DNA of 26,166 nucleotides. Origin: Clostridia bacterium. Lineage in GTDB: Bacteria > Bacillota > Clostridia > Oscillospirales > Acutalibacteraceae. A program made the translations under genes and the position numbers. The stretch is from NCBI GenBank assembly GCA_900767025.1, contig CAAFXS010000078.1, positions 1 to 26,166 on the forward strand, given 5' to 3'. Numbering within the stretch: the stretch's first letter is position 1; every line of letters starts with the position of its first letter. A model generated the notes under the pieces. That model was not told the DNA's origin and did not search any database. It worked only from the letters and a program-made list of their open reading frames with translations. Shown one piece after another: positions 16,195 to 24,637 of the stretch.

Positions 16195-16734
16195 ATGGTT
16201 TATGTTTTTCTTGCAGACGGCTTTGAAATAATAGAGGCTCTGTCACCTGTGGATATGCTGAGAAGAGCAAAGGTCGAAACCGTTACAGTAGGTGTTACGG
16301 GCAAGACGGTTGAGTCCTCCTGCGGAGTATGCGTTACCGCCGATATAATTCTTGATGAGCTTGAATATAAAGATGTTGAGGCAATTATTTTACCCGGCGG
16401 TGCAGTGGGTGTTGAAAATCTTGAAAAGGACAGCCGTGTTCAAGCTATAATCGACAAAGCATATGAAGACGGTATTTATATTTGTGCCATCTGTGCCGCA
16501 CCGTCAATTCTCGGTAATAAGGGACTTTTAAACGGCGTTAAGGCAACCTCGTATCCGTCGTTTATGAAATATCTTTCAGGTGCCGAAATTCCCGAGGATT
16601 TTGTTATTTGCGACGGCAGGTTCATAACTGCAAGGGGTGCAGGCGTTTCAGTTGATTTCGGACTGAAAATTGTTGAAATGCTCAGAGGAAAAGAAATTTC
16701 GGACAATATAAGGAAATCAATTCAATGTCATTAA
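16195..16734 (+). CDS. DJ-1/PfpI family protein
   Basis: The 179-residue protein carries the full DJ-1 signature. ADGFEIIEALSPVDMLRRA (Glu14 in the place of the conserved active-site Glu) is followed by AIILPGGAVGVENL and the nucleophile elbow AICAAPSILG with Cys100. The ITARGAG segment near 145 follows. Family members include YajL- and DJ-1-like proteins assigned chaperone, protease or glyoxal/deglycase-type activities, and the precise activity is disputed. It is expected in the cytosol. It lies 2 nt after the GNAT gene and overlaps the cyclo-ligase gene by 10 bp. Confidence 0.93.
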   Translation: MVYVFLADGFEIIEALSPVDMLRRAKVETVTVGVTGKTVESSCGVCVTADIILDELEYKDVEAIILPGGAVGVENLEKDSRVQAIIDKAYEDGIYICAICAAPSILGNKGLLNGVKATSYPSFMKYLSGAEIPEDFVICDGRFITARGAGVSVDFGLKIVEMLRGKEISDNIRKSIQCH

Positions 16735-17285
16735 AAAGTGAGCTTCGCATAGAGCTTAGAGCAAAGCGAAAAGCGATTGATAATAAAGAGAATAAGGATT
16801 CTTTAATCTGCGAAAAGCTTTTGAGCAGTGAGCTGTACAATAGCGCAAAAACAGTATTGTTTTACGCTGCTCTTGATGAAGAAATTAATATTGACAAATG
16901 CATAGCCGATTCTCTAAGGAAAGGCAAAATAACCGCACTGCCTGTTTGTGTTAATAACAGGGGAGATATGGAGTATTATGCTATAAAATCCTTTGATGAT
17001 TTAGTAAGCGGATCCTTCGGTGTTCGTGAGCCGAACAAGGAAAAATGCTCACTGCTAACGGATTTTACAGATGCATTATGTGTTGTTCCCGGTATTGCTT
17101 TTGACTCTAAAGGATACAGAATCGGCTACGGAAAAGGATATTATGACAGATTTTTAAAAAATAATTCTGTATTTTCACTGGGTTTGTGTTATAATAGCTT
17201 GACTGAATATGAAATTCCTTATGATGATTATGATATTCCCGTTAACGGTGTTTTAACTGAAAACGGTTTGTTAAGGAGGATATAA
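16725..17285 (+). CDS. 5-formyltetrahydrofolate cyclo-ligase
   Basis: The 186-residue protein fits the family length. It has the N-terminal basic helix LRIELRAKRKAID, TVLFYAALDEEINI near 43-56, the VVPGIAFDSKGYRIGYGKGYYDRFL signature (about 119-143) that binds ATP and folate, and a C-terminal DIPVNGVLTENG. The enzyme converts 5-formyl-THF to 5,10-methenyl-THF with ATP, rescuing inhibited folate in one-carbon metabolism. It starts within the last 10 bp of the DJ-1 gene and its TAA shares one base with the ATG of mltG, so expression is coupled to both. Confidence 0.95.
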   Translation: MSLKSELRIELRAKRKAIDNKENKDSLICEKLLSSELYNSAKTVLFYAALDEEINIDKCIADSLRKGKITALPVCVNNRGDMEYYAIKSFDDLVSGSFGVREPNKEKCSLLTDFTDALCVVPGIAFDSKGYRIGYGKGYYDRFLKNNSVFSLGLCYNSLTEYEIPYDDYDIPVNGVLTENGLLRRI

Positions 17286-18538
17286 TGGAAAACGGCGATT
17301 TTAAGTTTGAAGAAACCGGTATAAATCCGGTTGATACCTCAAGTGATGAGAACAAGGATATTTATTTTTCAAATGTAGAGGTGGAAAACAGCTCTGCTGA
17401 AAATCCTGCCCCGGAAAATACGGCTTCGCCCGTAAAAAAGATTGTGAGAAAGCGTAAATCACAGGGCATTGCAGGCACATACATATTCTTTATTGTTGTA
17501 ATTGTACTGTCAATGCTGCTATCAATTTATGCCGTAATGTGCCTGAATGATGTGCTTGCTATAACAAAAAGCAGTTCAACGGTAACAATCAGTCTTAACG
17601 AACAGTTGGATGATATGAACGAGGCTGTTGATATTCTTGCAGATAACGGTTTGATAAAGTGTAAAAATTTCTGCAAGCTTTTTGCAAAATACAGAGAGTA
17701 TTATGTTGGTGCACCTTACGAAGCTGGTGTATACTACCTTAATTCAAAAATGGGGCTTGAGGGTATGCTTCAGGCTATGCACGGCAATGCGGCGACTGCC
17801 GAAACCGTTTCCATCACCTTCCCGGAGGGCTTGACCACCGCGGAAATTGTGGACAAGCTTGTTGCCAATGAGGTTTGCGATAAAGCGTCACTGCTTTCCG
17901 TTATTCAAAGTGTTGAATTTTCGTACTCACTTGTTAATGACCTTAAAGCTGATGAGAAAATTCCGTACAGGCTTGAAGGATATCTTTTCCCCGACACCTA
18001 TGATTTCTTTGTAGGTGAAAGTGCATCCTCCGTTGTTAGGAAATTCCTTTCAAACGGCGATGCCAAAATCAAGGAGGATTACCGTAAGCGTGCCGAGGAA
18101 TTAGGATATTCAATGTATGATATCATCACAATTGCCTCAATTATTCAGTACGAGGCAGGCAGTGAGGAGCAGATGAAGGAAATTTCAGGCGTTATCCATA
18201 ACCGCCTTTCAGACCAAGTTAATTATCCGTACTTGCAATGCGACTCAACCTCCGACTATATCAGAAATAAGGTTGGTCCCGCATTGTCATCTACCTCATC
18301 TCATACTGCCGATTATTACCTTAATTATTACAGTACCGATTCATCATCAACTGTAGTTGGATTGCCTGCAGGTCCGATTTGTAATCCCGGTATTGCCGCA
18401 ATCAATGCTGCACTTTATCCTGAGGATAACGGCTGCTACTTCTTCTTCCATGATAATAAAGGTACACTCTATACGGCAAAGACCTATTCTGAATTTAAGC
18501 AGAAAATCAATACTTATGCGCCGTATTTAAATCAGTAA
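17285..18538 (+). CDS. mltG: Endolytic murein transglycosylase MltG
   Basis: The 417-residue protein has a cytosolic, acidic and then basic tail of about 60 residues, one membrane helix (about 62-85) and an extracytoplasmic YceG domain. Family landmarks are TFPEGLTTAEIVDKL near 178-192, EGYLFPDTYDF near 231-241, the catalytic Glu290 in ASIIQYEAG, SGVIHNRL, the YLQCDST segment, and GLPAGPICNPG near 357-367 followed by YFFFHDNKG. MltG cleaves nascent glycan strands and sets their length. A penicillin-binding protein gene lies two genes on. Order mltG then U32 protein matches the yrrL/yrrN/yrrO region of B. subtilis. Confidence 0.95.
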   Translation: MENGDFKFEETGINPVDTSSDENKDIYFSNVEVENSSAENPAPENTASPVKKIVRKRKSQGIAGTYIFFIVVIVLSMLLSIYAVMCLNDVLAITKSSSTVTISLNEQLDDMNEAVDILADNGLIKCKNFCKLFAKYREYYVGAPYEAGVYYLNSKMGLEGMLQAMHGNAATAETVSITFPEGLTTAEIVDKLVANEVCDKASLLSVIQSVEFSYSLVNDLKADEKIPYRLEGYLFPDTYDFFVGESASSVVRKFLSNGDAKIKEDYRKRAEELGYSMYDIITIASIIQYEAGSEEQMKEISGVIHNRLSDQVNYPYLQCDSTSDYIRNKVGPALSSTSSHTADYYLNYYSTDSSSTVVGLPAGPICNPGIAAINAALYPEDNGCYFFFHDNKGTLYTAKTYSEFKQKINTYAPYLNQ

Positions 18539-18541
18539 ATT

Positions 18542-19768
18542 ATGAGAAATATTGAATTACTTTCACCGGCGGGTGATTTTGAAAGATTAAAAGGAGCATT
18601 GAAATTCGGTGCAGATGCCGTTTATTTGGGCGGCGAACAGTTTGGAATGAGGACAAACCCATCGAATTTCAGTGCACAGGAGCTTAAGGACGCTGTCCTG
18701 CTTGCTCATTCAATGGGTAAAAAGGTTTATCTTACCTGCAATACCTTACCTCGTAATAACGAGCTTGACGCTTTACCCGATTTCCTTAAATATGCAAGCG
18801 AAATCGGCATTGATGCGTTTATAATTGCAGACATCGGCGTTATGGCTCTTGCAAAGAAATATGCTCCCGAGGTTGAAATTCATATGTCAACCCAGGTTGG
18901 TATTGTTAATTATCAAACAGCAAATACCCTTTATGAAATGGGTGCAAAAAGGATTGTTACCGCCCGTGAGCTTTCTCTTGATGAAATCAAAACAATTAGG
19001 GATAAAACACCTGAGGATTTGCAGATTGAGGTTTTTGTTCACGGTGCAATGTGTATGAGCTTTTCCGGCAGATGCATTTTGTCTGACTATATGGTTGGCA
19101 GAGATGCCAACCGCGGTGACTGTGCTCAGCCTTGCAGGTGGAAATATCATCTGATGGAGGAAACAAGACCCGGTCAGTTTTTCCCTGTTAATCAGGAAAA
19201 CGGCGGAACCTACATTTTTAATTCCCGTGATTTGTGTATGATTGAGCATATACCGGAGCTTGTTAATGCAGGTGTTGACTCTTTTAAAATTGAGGGCAGG
19301 GCAAAAAGCGAATACTACACATCAATTGTAACCTATGCTTACAGAAATGCCATTGATGAGTATTTGAAAAATCCCACGGACGATTTTAAGGTTCCTCAGT
19401 GGATTCGTGATGAAATGGAAAAAATGAGCCACAGGGAATATACCACAGGCTTTAATTTCGGTCCTATGAAAAACGGTCAGGTTCTTGACACAGGCGGATA
19501 TATTCGCAGCTGGGATGTTTGCGCCGTGTACGGTGATTACAGGGACGGTCGTCTTTTTGTCGGTCAGCGTAACAGATTTTACCAGGGTGATGAGCTTGAG
19601 GCTGTTGAACCAGGTAAAAAGCCTTACAGAATTACCGTTGAGGATTTATATAATGAAACCGACGGTGAAAAGGCAGACGTTGCCAACAAAGCCACAAACA
19701 CTTATTCCTTCAAATGCGATTTGAAAATTTCGCCCGATGCTATTTTACGCAGACAGCGAACTGAATAA
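18542..19768 (+). CDS. trhP: Peptidase U32 family protein, probable tRNA uridine hydroxylase (TrhP-like)
   Basis: The 408-residue protein starts with the U32 signature ELLSPAGDFERLKGALKFGADAVYLGG in sequence blocks typical of YegQ/YrrO. It carries four Cys (171, 178, 194, 198; VHGAMCMSFSGRC and GDCAQPC) that are predicted to bind an iron-sulfur cluster. FNSRDLCMIEHIPEL and FKIEGRAKSEYY follow, with the extra C-terminal U32 domain from about 320 on. Proteins of this type (E. coli TrhP/YegQ, B. subtilis YrrN/YrrO) use prephenate to make 5-hydroxyuridine in the tRNA wobble base. They were long called peptidases. Its place 3 nt after mltG matches the B. subtilis order. Assignment to TrhP rather than another U32 subgroup rests on neighbourhood and domain order. 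Confidence 0.88.
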   Translation: MRNIELLSPAGDFERLKGALKFGADAVYLGGEQFGMRTNPSNFSAQELKDAVLLAHSMGKKVYLTCNTLPRNNELDALPDFLKYASEIGIDAFIIADIGVMALAKKYAPEVEIHMSTQVGIVNYQTANTLYEMGAKRIVTARELSLDEIKTIRDKTPEDLQIEVFVHGAMCMSFSGRCILSDYMVGRDANRGDCAQPCRWKYHLMEETRPGQFFPVNQENGGTYIFNSRDLCMIEHIPELVNAGVDSFKIEGRAKSEYYTSIVTYAYRNAIDEYLKNPTDDFKVPQWIRDEMEKMSHREYTTGFNFGPMKNGQVLDTGGYIRSWDVCAVYGDYRDGRLFVGQRNRFYQGDELEAVEPGKKPYRITVEDLYNETDGEKADVANKATNTYSFKCDLKISPDAILRRQRTE

Positions 19769-19772
19769 TTTT

Positions 19773-19807
19773 AAACCCCTTGTGTAAACTACACAGGGGG
19801 TTTTGTT
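19773..19807 (+). terminator. Terminator-like hairpin that includes the next ribosome site
   Basis: A 14-bp stem (19773-19786 with 19790-19803; one G-T pair) closes on a 3-nt loop and is followed by a short T-rich TTTTGTT. Its 3' arm holds AGGGGG (19795-19800), the only plausible Shine-Dalgarno for the ATG at 19808. It may end the long operon, and it may also mask translation of the following penicillin-binding protein on read-through transcripts. Confidence 0.7.
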
Positions 19808-21271
19808 ATGAAAAAAAGATTTTCTGCTATGCTGTTTGCTTTTGCTTTCATTTTTACAACTGTTATCGGCAGATGTGCTTATGTTGCATTTTCAGATGTT
19901 TATGAGGTCAGCGATACCTATAACAGCTACACCCTCACTATCGGCAAGCTTCATCCTTACATTTTTGACAGGGCAGGAAATGCGCTGAATAACAATACAA
20001 AAACAGATATTGCAATAATACGACCTAATGAAAAATGCCTGTCGGAGCTTAATATGCTTTTTACCTCATCTGAAATTGTGGAAATAACAGAAGAGCTTTC
20101 CCGAGGCTATCCCGTAATTAAAGAGGTTGATAAAAAGCCTGATACCAAATATATTAAATTTACAGAAAGAATTAATAAAAACAGCAGTGATATGCTTTGT
20201 CCTCATCTTTTGGACAGTAAATACGGCGGGCTTGAAAGCTATTTGGGTGATGAAATCGGCTCCCTTTATGTGAATTTTCCTGTTGACGCAATGGGCAGAC
20301 TTTTAAGAGGAAATGATGTCGATATTATTAATAACAATTATGATTCCCGTGACGGCGTAATTATTTCCATAGACAGTAAAATACAGAGAATATGTGAAAA
20401 AGCATCACAAAGCATTCAAAAGGGTGCCGTGGTTGTTATGGACAGTGAAACATCACAGATTTTAGCATCGGTAAGCAGGGGAGACGACTATATTAACAGA
20501 GCCTTGTCAGGCTATGCAGTAGGCTCGGTTTTTAAGCTGATTGTCTGTGCCGCTGCCCTTGAAAACGGAGTTTCACCTCTGTATAACTGCACAAGCAGTA
20601 TCAAGGTGTATGATACCGAGTTTGCCTGCTATAAAAAACATTCTCACGGACTGCAGAATATGAAAACAGCCTTGGCTAATTCCTGCAACTGCTATTTTGT
20701 AAATCTTGCTCTCAGGCTTGGTCCCGAAAAGCTTTATTCCACTGCAAAGGATTTCGGATTCGGTGAGGATTTTAAATTATTTGACGGCTGGACAATGCCA
20801 TCAGGCAGTTTTCCGACTTTAAGCTCCCTTGAGTCCAAAGGACAGCTTTCACTTTTAGGCTTCGGACAGGGTCAGCTTACGGACAGTCCTGTTCATTTTG
20901 CCTCTGCAGTTTCCTGCATCGCCAACGGCGGAAATTATCATCCGCCGACCTTGAGCCTTGAGGATACGGAGGAAAACAGAATAATTAAAGACTCTACTGC
21001 AAAAAAAATCTGTGAATATATGCATTATGTTGTTACAGACGGAACAGGCTCTGCCGCAGATTATAAAGGTAAAACCTACGGAAAAACCGCCACGGCACAG
21101 TCGGGTATTTATGTTAACGGCAAGGAAGTGCTTAACACCTGGTTTGCAGGCTTTTACTCAAACGGTGCAAATAACTACACAATTGTTGTAATGTGTGAAG
21201 ACGGCAGCAGCGGAGCCGAAGATTGCTGTCCTGTTTTTCGTTCTATAGTTGAAAATATTGCAAATATGTAG
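19808..21271 (+). CDS. Class B penicillin-binding protein (transpeptidase)
   Basis: The 487-residue protein has an N-terminal signal-anchor helix (about 5-22), a short dimerisation-like part, and a transpeptidase domain. Active-site motifs are S-V-F-K (Ser240 to Lys243, after GYAVG), S-C-N (292-294, in ANSCNCYF) and K-T-A (426-428, in YGKTATAQSG). It resembles PbpA/FtsI-type D,D-transpeptidases that crosslink peptidoglycan in elongation, division or spore formation. It lacks PASTA domains and is shorter than division FtsI. Ala for the usual Gly in the K-T-G motif is notable. Its ribosome site is inside a hairpin. The TAG stop (21269-21271) lies in the spacer of the promoter for the next gene. 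Confidence 0.92.
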   Translation: MKKRFSAMLFAFAFIFTTVIGRCAYVAFSDVYEVSDTYNSYTLTIGKLHPYIFDRAGNALNNNTKTDIAIIRPNEKCLSELNMLFTSSEIVEITEELSRGYPVIKEVDKKPDTKYIKFTERINKNSSDMLCPHLLDSKYGGLESYLGDEIGSLYVNFPVDAMGRLLRGNDVDIINNNYDSRDGVIISIDSKIQRICEKASQSIQKGAVVVMDSETSQILASVSRGDDYINRALSGYAVGSVFKLIVCAAALENGVSPLYNCTSSIKVYDTEFACYKKHSHGLQNMKTALANSCNCYFVNLALRLGPEKLYSTAKDFGFGEDFKLFDGWTMPSGSFPTLSSLESKGQLSLLGFGQGQLTDSPVHFASAVSCIANGGNYHPPTLSLEDTEENRIIKDSTAKKICEYMHYVVTDGTGSAADYKGKTYGKTATAQSGIYVNGKEVLNTWFAGFYSNGANNYTIVVMCEDGSSGAEDCCPVFRSIVENIANM

Positions 21272-21277
21272 TATAAT
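21249..21277 (+). promoter_or_regulatory. SigA-type promoter for the WYL gene
   Basis: TTGAAA (21249-21254), a 17-nt spacer and a perfect TATAAT (21272-21277). It overlaps the end of the PBP gene and predicts a start near 21284, only about 15 nt before the ATG at 21299. Confidence 0.75.
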
Positions 21278-21298
21278 ACTTCGGGTGATTATAAAATT

Positions 21299-22291
21299 AT
21301 GAAATCGTCGAAATTAAAAACTCTGCTTGTTTATCAGCTGCTTGAGTCTTACAGTGATGAGGAGAATCCTATTTCTTCAACACAGCTTATTGAAATGCTT
21401 GCCGAAAAAGGCATAGAATGTGAGCGCAAGTCCATTTATTCGGATATAGATGCTTTGATTGAGCTTGGCTGTGATATCGTTACTGTAACAAGTCCAAAAA
21501 GGGGATATTTTATAGCAGAGCGTAAGTTTGAAATACCTGAGGTCATACTGCTTATTGATGCCGTAACAAGTGCAGGCTTTATTACTCCCAAAAAAACAGT
21601 TTCTTTGGTTGAAAAGCTTAAATCCCTTGTTTCTGTTTATCAGGCTGAATCCTTGGTTAGCCGTGTATATGTCGAGTCCTCCTCCGCTAAATGCGATAAT
21701 GAGGAGATTTACATAACAATTGACCGACTGCACGAGGCAATCACCGACGGAAAAAAGGTAAAATTTATCTATCGCCGCCGCAGTATTGATGTTGAAAATA
21801 TGAAAAAGCATACGGAAAAAACCTTTACTGTTTCGCCATATGCTTTAATTTGGAAGGACGACCATTATTATCTTGTCTGCAATAATGAAAAGTATGATAA
21901 TCTAATGAATCTTCGTCTTGACAGAATGAAAAAATTGCAGATATTATACGATGATGCCCGACCTGTTCGGGAGATAAACGGCTGTCAGGACGGCTTTGAC
22001 CCACAGGAATACAGCTCACGAATGTTTAATATGTTTTCAGGTGAGGAATGTCAGATAACTCTCAAATGCAGGCTCAAGCTTCAGGAGGAGATGATGGACC
22101 GCTTCGGCGCCTCAATTCCTTTGAAGGCCTATGATTCCGGTCACTTTATTACCACAGTTGATGCAACACTCAGCGACGGACTTGTGTCTTGGCTGATGCA
22201 GTACGGCAGTGATGTTCAGGTGCTTGAACCGCTTCGCCTTAAAGAAATGATTACCGACAAAGCAAGGCAAATATTAGACGCCTATGAATGA
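21299..22291 (+). CDS. WYL-domain transcriptional regulator
   Basis: The 330-residue protein has an N-terminal helix-turn-helix of the HTH_11 type (STQLIEMLAEKGIECERKSIYSDIDAL in blocks, about 26-53) with the usual GYFIAERKFE strand. A WYL domain at about 145-230 reads KVKFIYRRR, FTVSPYALIWKDDHYYLVC and NLRLDRMKKLQIL. A C-terminal WCX-like domain follows. Such regulators sense an unknown ligand, sometimes nucleic acid, and control DNA-damage, defence or cell-surface genes. It has its own promoter and a very short leader, with only GGGTG near 21283-21287 as ribosome site. Its stop lies 13 nt before the BspA-like surface gene, so it may control the surface-protein island (inference). Confidence 0.93.
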   Translation: MKSSKLKTLLVYQLLESYSDEENPISSTQLIEMLAEKGIECERKSIYSDIDALIELGCDIVTVTSPKRGYFIAERKFEIPEVILLIDAVTSAGFITPKKTVSLVEKLKSLVSVYQAESLVSRVYVESSSAKCDNEEIYITIDRLHEAITDGKKVKFIYRRRSIDVENMKKHTEKTFTVSPYALIWKDDHYYLVCNNEKYDNLMNLRLDRMKKLQILYDDARPVREINGCQDGFDPQEYSSRMFNMFSGEECQITLKCRLKLQEEMMDRFGASIPLKAYDSGHFITTVDATLSDGLVSWLMQYGSDVQVLEPLRLKEMITDKARQILDAYE

Positions 22292-22304
22292 TTGGAGAAT
22301 TGAT

Positions 22305-23426
22305 ATGAAAAAAGTTAAAAGATTTTTACCGATATTACTTGCGTTAGTGCTGATGATAACATCACTTATTTCAGTCGCAACGGTTTCAGCCGATGATACC
22401 GACTGGAGATATGATGAGTCAAATGCCACTCTTTATGTGTTCGGTACAGGCGCCATGAGCGATTATGCCGATGAGTTTTCTGCACCGTGGCAGAGTATTA
22501 TTGCAGATGTTAAAAATGTTGTAATTGAAAACGGTGTTACTTCGGTTGGCGCATATGCTTTTTGCGGTGCATCATCTTTGTCGGCAGTCACCATTGCCGA
22601 CACTGTAACTGCTGTGGGTGCTTTTGCCTTTGACTCCTGCCCTATGCTGAAATCACTGAGTTTTTCTCCTTCGGTCACTTCAATTGCAGACAGCTCATTT
22701 ACTACTGTGGGTGCAACACCTAAGGAGGAATTTGTCCTTCAGGTACAAAACGGCTCATATGCTTTTCATTATGCAGTTGAAAACGGTATCTCATTTGATG
22801 TTGATTCTGTAGGCTGCGGAGTATATCCTGTTCAGATTAAGCCAAAGGCTATGTATGCTTATTTTAAATTTGTTCCTACATATGACGGACAATATGCCTT
22901 TTCTTCAATCGGTGTTCACTCTGTAAAGGGCGCTGTATATGATGAGAATTTTAACGCTCTTTACAGCTCTAAAACAAGCTTTTCAACTACTCAGACAATG
23001 ACCGCCGGTAAAACCTATTATGTAGGTGTTTCACTTGTAAGCACGGTTCTTGCAGGCAGCTTTGAGCTTAACATTGCCGCAAAGTCTTTTACATATAAGG
23101 CATCTGTTGTTGCAATGGCTGACCCGTCAGGCGTGCCTACTGATATTATTCTTACCGACGCCCTTGTAGACGGTAACGCCGTTGGTGAGGAGCTTACAGT
23201 TAATGTAAGTGACACTTCCTCTACGGTTGAGCTTTCTTACGGAAAATTCACAAAAACAATTGAAATAACAATTGATTCACCTAATGTTATCGCAATGCCT
23301 GCCTGTGATTTAAATAACGACGGCTATGTAAATACCAAGGATTTTGCTATGATGAAAAAATCCGATTCAGCGCTTTTGCCGTATTATCAGAATTTCATTA
23401 ATTATTCCGTTTCCGATTTCTCATAA
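22305..23426 (+). CDS. Secreted BspA-like leucine-rich-repeat protein with half dockerin
   Basis: A 373-residue secreted protein. The signal peptide spans about 1-29 (basic start, hydrophobic core, cleavage after VSA). BspA/LRR_5-type repeats run from about 40 to 135 (VVIENGVTSVGAYAFCGASS, VTIADTVTAVGAFAFDSC, and a third imperfect copy). A beta-rich segment follows (YAYFKFVPTYDGQYAFSS, then TAGKTYYVGVSL) that resembles a pre-peptidase C-terminal or carbohydrate-binding fold. Near the end is one dockerin-like calcium loop, CDLNNDGYVNTKDFAMMKK, without a recognisable second repeat. The start is ATG 22305 with GGAG at 22294-22297. An earlier in-frame ATG at 22284 overlaps the WYL stop. It probably sits at or outside the cell surface. 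Full dockerins have two loops, so this one is truncated or specialised. Confidence 0.85.
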   Translation: MKKVKRFLPILLALVLMITSLISVATVSADDTDWRYDESNATLYVFGTGAMSDYADEFSAPWQSIIADVKNVVIENGVTSVGAYAFCGASSLSAVTIADTVTAVGAFAFDSCPMLKSLSFSPSVTSIADSSFTTVGATPKEEFVLQVQNGSYAFHYAVENGISFDVDSVGCGVYPVQIKPKAMYAYFKFVPTYDGQYAFSSIGVHSVKGAVYDENFNALYSSKTSFSTTQTMTAGKTYYVGVSLVSTVLAGSFELNIAAKSFTYKASVVAMADPSGVPTDIILTDALVDGNAVGEELTVNVSDTSSTVELSYGKFTKTIEITIDSPNVIAMPACDLNNDGYVNTKDFAMMKKSDSALLPYYQNFINYSVSDFS

Positions 23427-23451
23427 ATTTATTGATTGCAGGTAAAATTCT

Positions 23452-24426
23452 TTGAAAACTAAATTTGTTAAAAGATTTATTTCTTTGCTTATTTCATTGA
23501 TGCTGATTGTAACATCTGTTCCGTTATTTGCTGCTTCGGCATATGTCGCCGAAGAAGACCGTTTTCTTTTTGCTTATTTCACAGGTAACGGTAATGTTGC
23601 AAGCTCCGGCGGCGTTGATGACCAGGCAATCCGTTTTGCAGTTTCCTCCGACGGTTATAGCTACGAAAAGGTTAACGGCGGAAATTAGGTAATTAAGCAG
23701 TATGTTGGTACGGAAAATGCCCGTGACCCTTATCTTTTTAAGGGTCAGGACGGTATGTATTACTGCTTGGCAACCGATGCCGACTGCTCAACCGGTTGGT
23801 GGGGCAACAGTAACACAATGGTTTTTTGGCGTTCAAAGGACCTTCAGATTCAGCAGTAACGGTAACTTTGCCGTGTATAATCTCGGAACTGATCTTGATG
23901 TAGTTTTTACAGGTGCATCCGTAAGCAACGGTGTTAATACTTATTCACTGCCTTCCCAGGTATCCCATAATCTTACCACATCGGCTATTGGCCCCCGCCA
24001 TGGCTCTGTTGTTAAAATCACCTCCGAGCAGTACACTGAACTTAAATCAGTTGCTTTTTCAACCGAGCTTCCTACCGATAGCTCCTTGTCAACTCGACAC
24101 AACCGGCAGACAGGAATAACGGCATTGACCTTTCGTCAAGCCTTGTTGCCCAATATTTCGTTAACAGTAATGTAACAGCCGATGCTACAAGTAAGCATCC
24201 TCTTATTGTTGACGGAGGAGTAAGGAAGTCTAAATACATTTATAGGGTTTATAATCCTTACGGCAATGCTGTTGAAATAATTTATTCGGACGATTTGATT
24301 TCAGCAAGCGACCTTGACGGTAAAATCAAGTATAATCCTGTTTTGCCGTTTTATAAATTTGTGAATTGGTCGGTAACAGACCTTGGCAACGACGAGTTTA
24401 AGGTTGTTCCTGAATTTACAATTTAA
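23452..24426 (+). pseudogene. Decayed GH43-like surface protein gene
   Basis: Fragments of one large secreted protein lie in two frames. A TTG start at 23452 (AGG at 23440-23442) opens a signal peptide, very close to that of the protein at 24816. A GH43-like five-blade propeller start follows: LFAYFTGNGN, DDQAIRFAVSSDGYSYEKV. A TAG at 23686-23688 interrupts it. The same frame continues with ARDPYLFKGQDGMYY, CLATDADCS and TMVFWRSKDL to a TAA at 23857. The rest of the propeller is missing. Coding then runs in the next frame (SSNGNFAVYNLGTDLDVVF) to about 24100 and returns to the first frame, ending with RVYNPYGNAVEI, PVLPFYKFVNWSV and a stop at 24424-24426. That last module is paralogous to the surface protein ending at 1948. 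One premature stop, a large deletion and two frame changes mark it as non-functional. Confidence 0.85.
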
Positions 24427-24542
24427 TCTAATAATCTTTATTTTGGCTTTGCAATAAGTGTGGATATTTTTTTCGACATTTATTGCAAGGCCTGTATTTT
24501 TGTGCAAAATGACGAAACAAATATTCGATTTTAACGGCGGTG

Positions 24543-24637
24543 GCAGTACTTTGGCAACCTTGCAAAAACCACCGTTTTATGCGGTTTTCAGGGGCATTTT
24601 TGCCCCTGTTTTTTTATGCCCGTTGCAGTACTTGGCA
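24543..24637 (+). repeat. Short direct repeat flanking the terminator
   Basis: GCAGTACTTTGGCA at 24543-24556 recurs as GCAGTACTTGGCA (one T fewer) at 24625-24637, on either side of the terminator. The core AGTACT is palindromic. It may be a duplicated regulatory site or a trace of local rearrangement. Confidence 0.5.
24589..24615 (+). terminator. Intrinsic terminator after the decayed gene
   Basis: CAGGGGCA (24589-24596) and TGCCCCTG (24601-24608) form a perfect 8-bp stem with a TTTT loop, followed by seven T (24609-24615). Confidence 0.93.

Noticed and set aside
23686..23688. TAG read through as an amino acid (recoding) in the GH43-like gene
   Set aside because: TAG is used as a normal stop by dgt (11435) and the PBP (21269). 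The same gene has other lesions, so decay explains it better.
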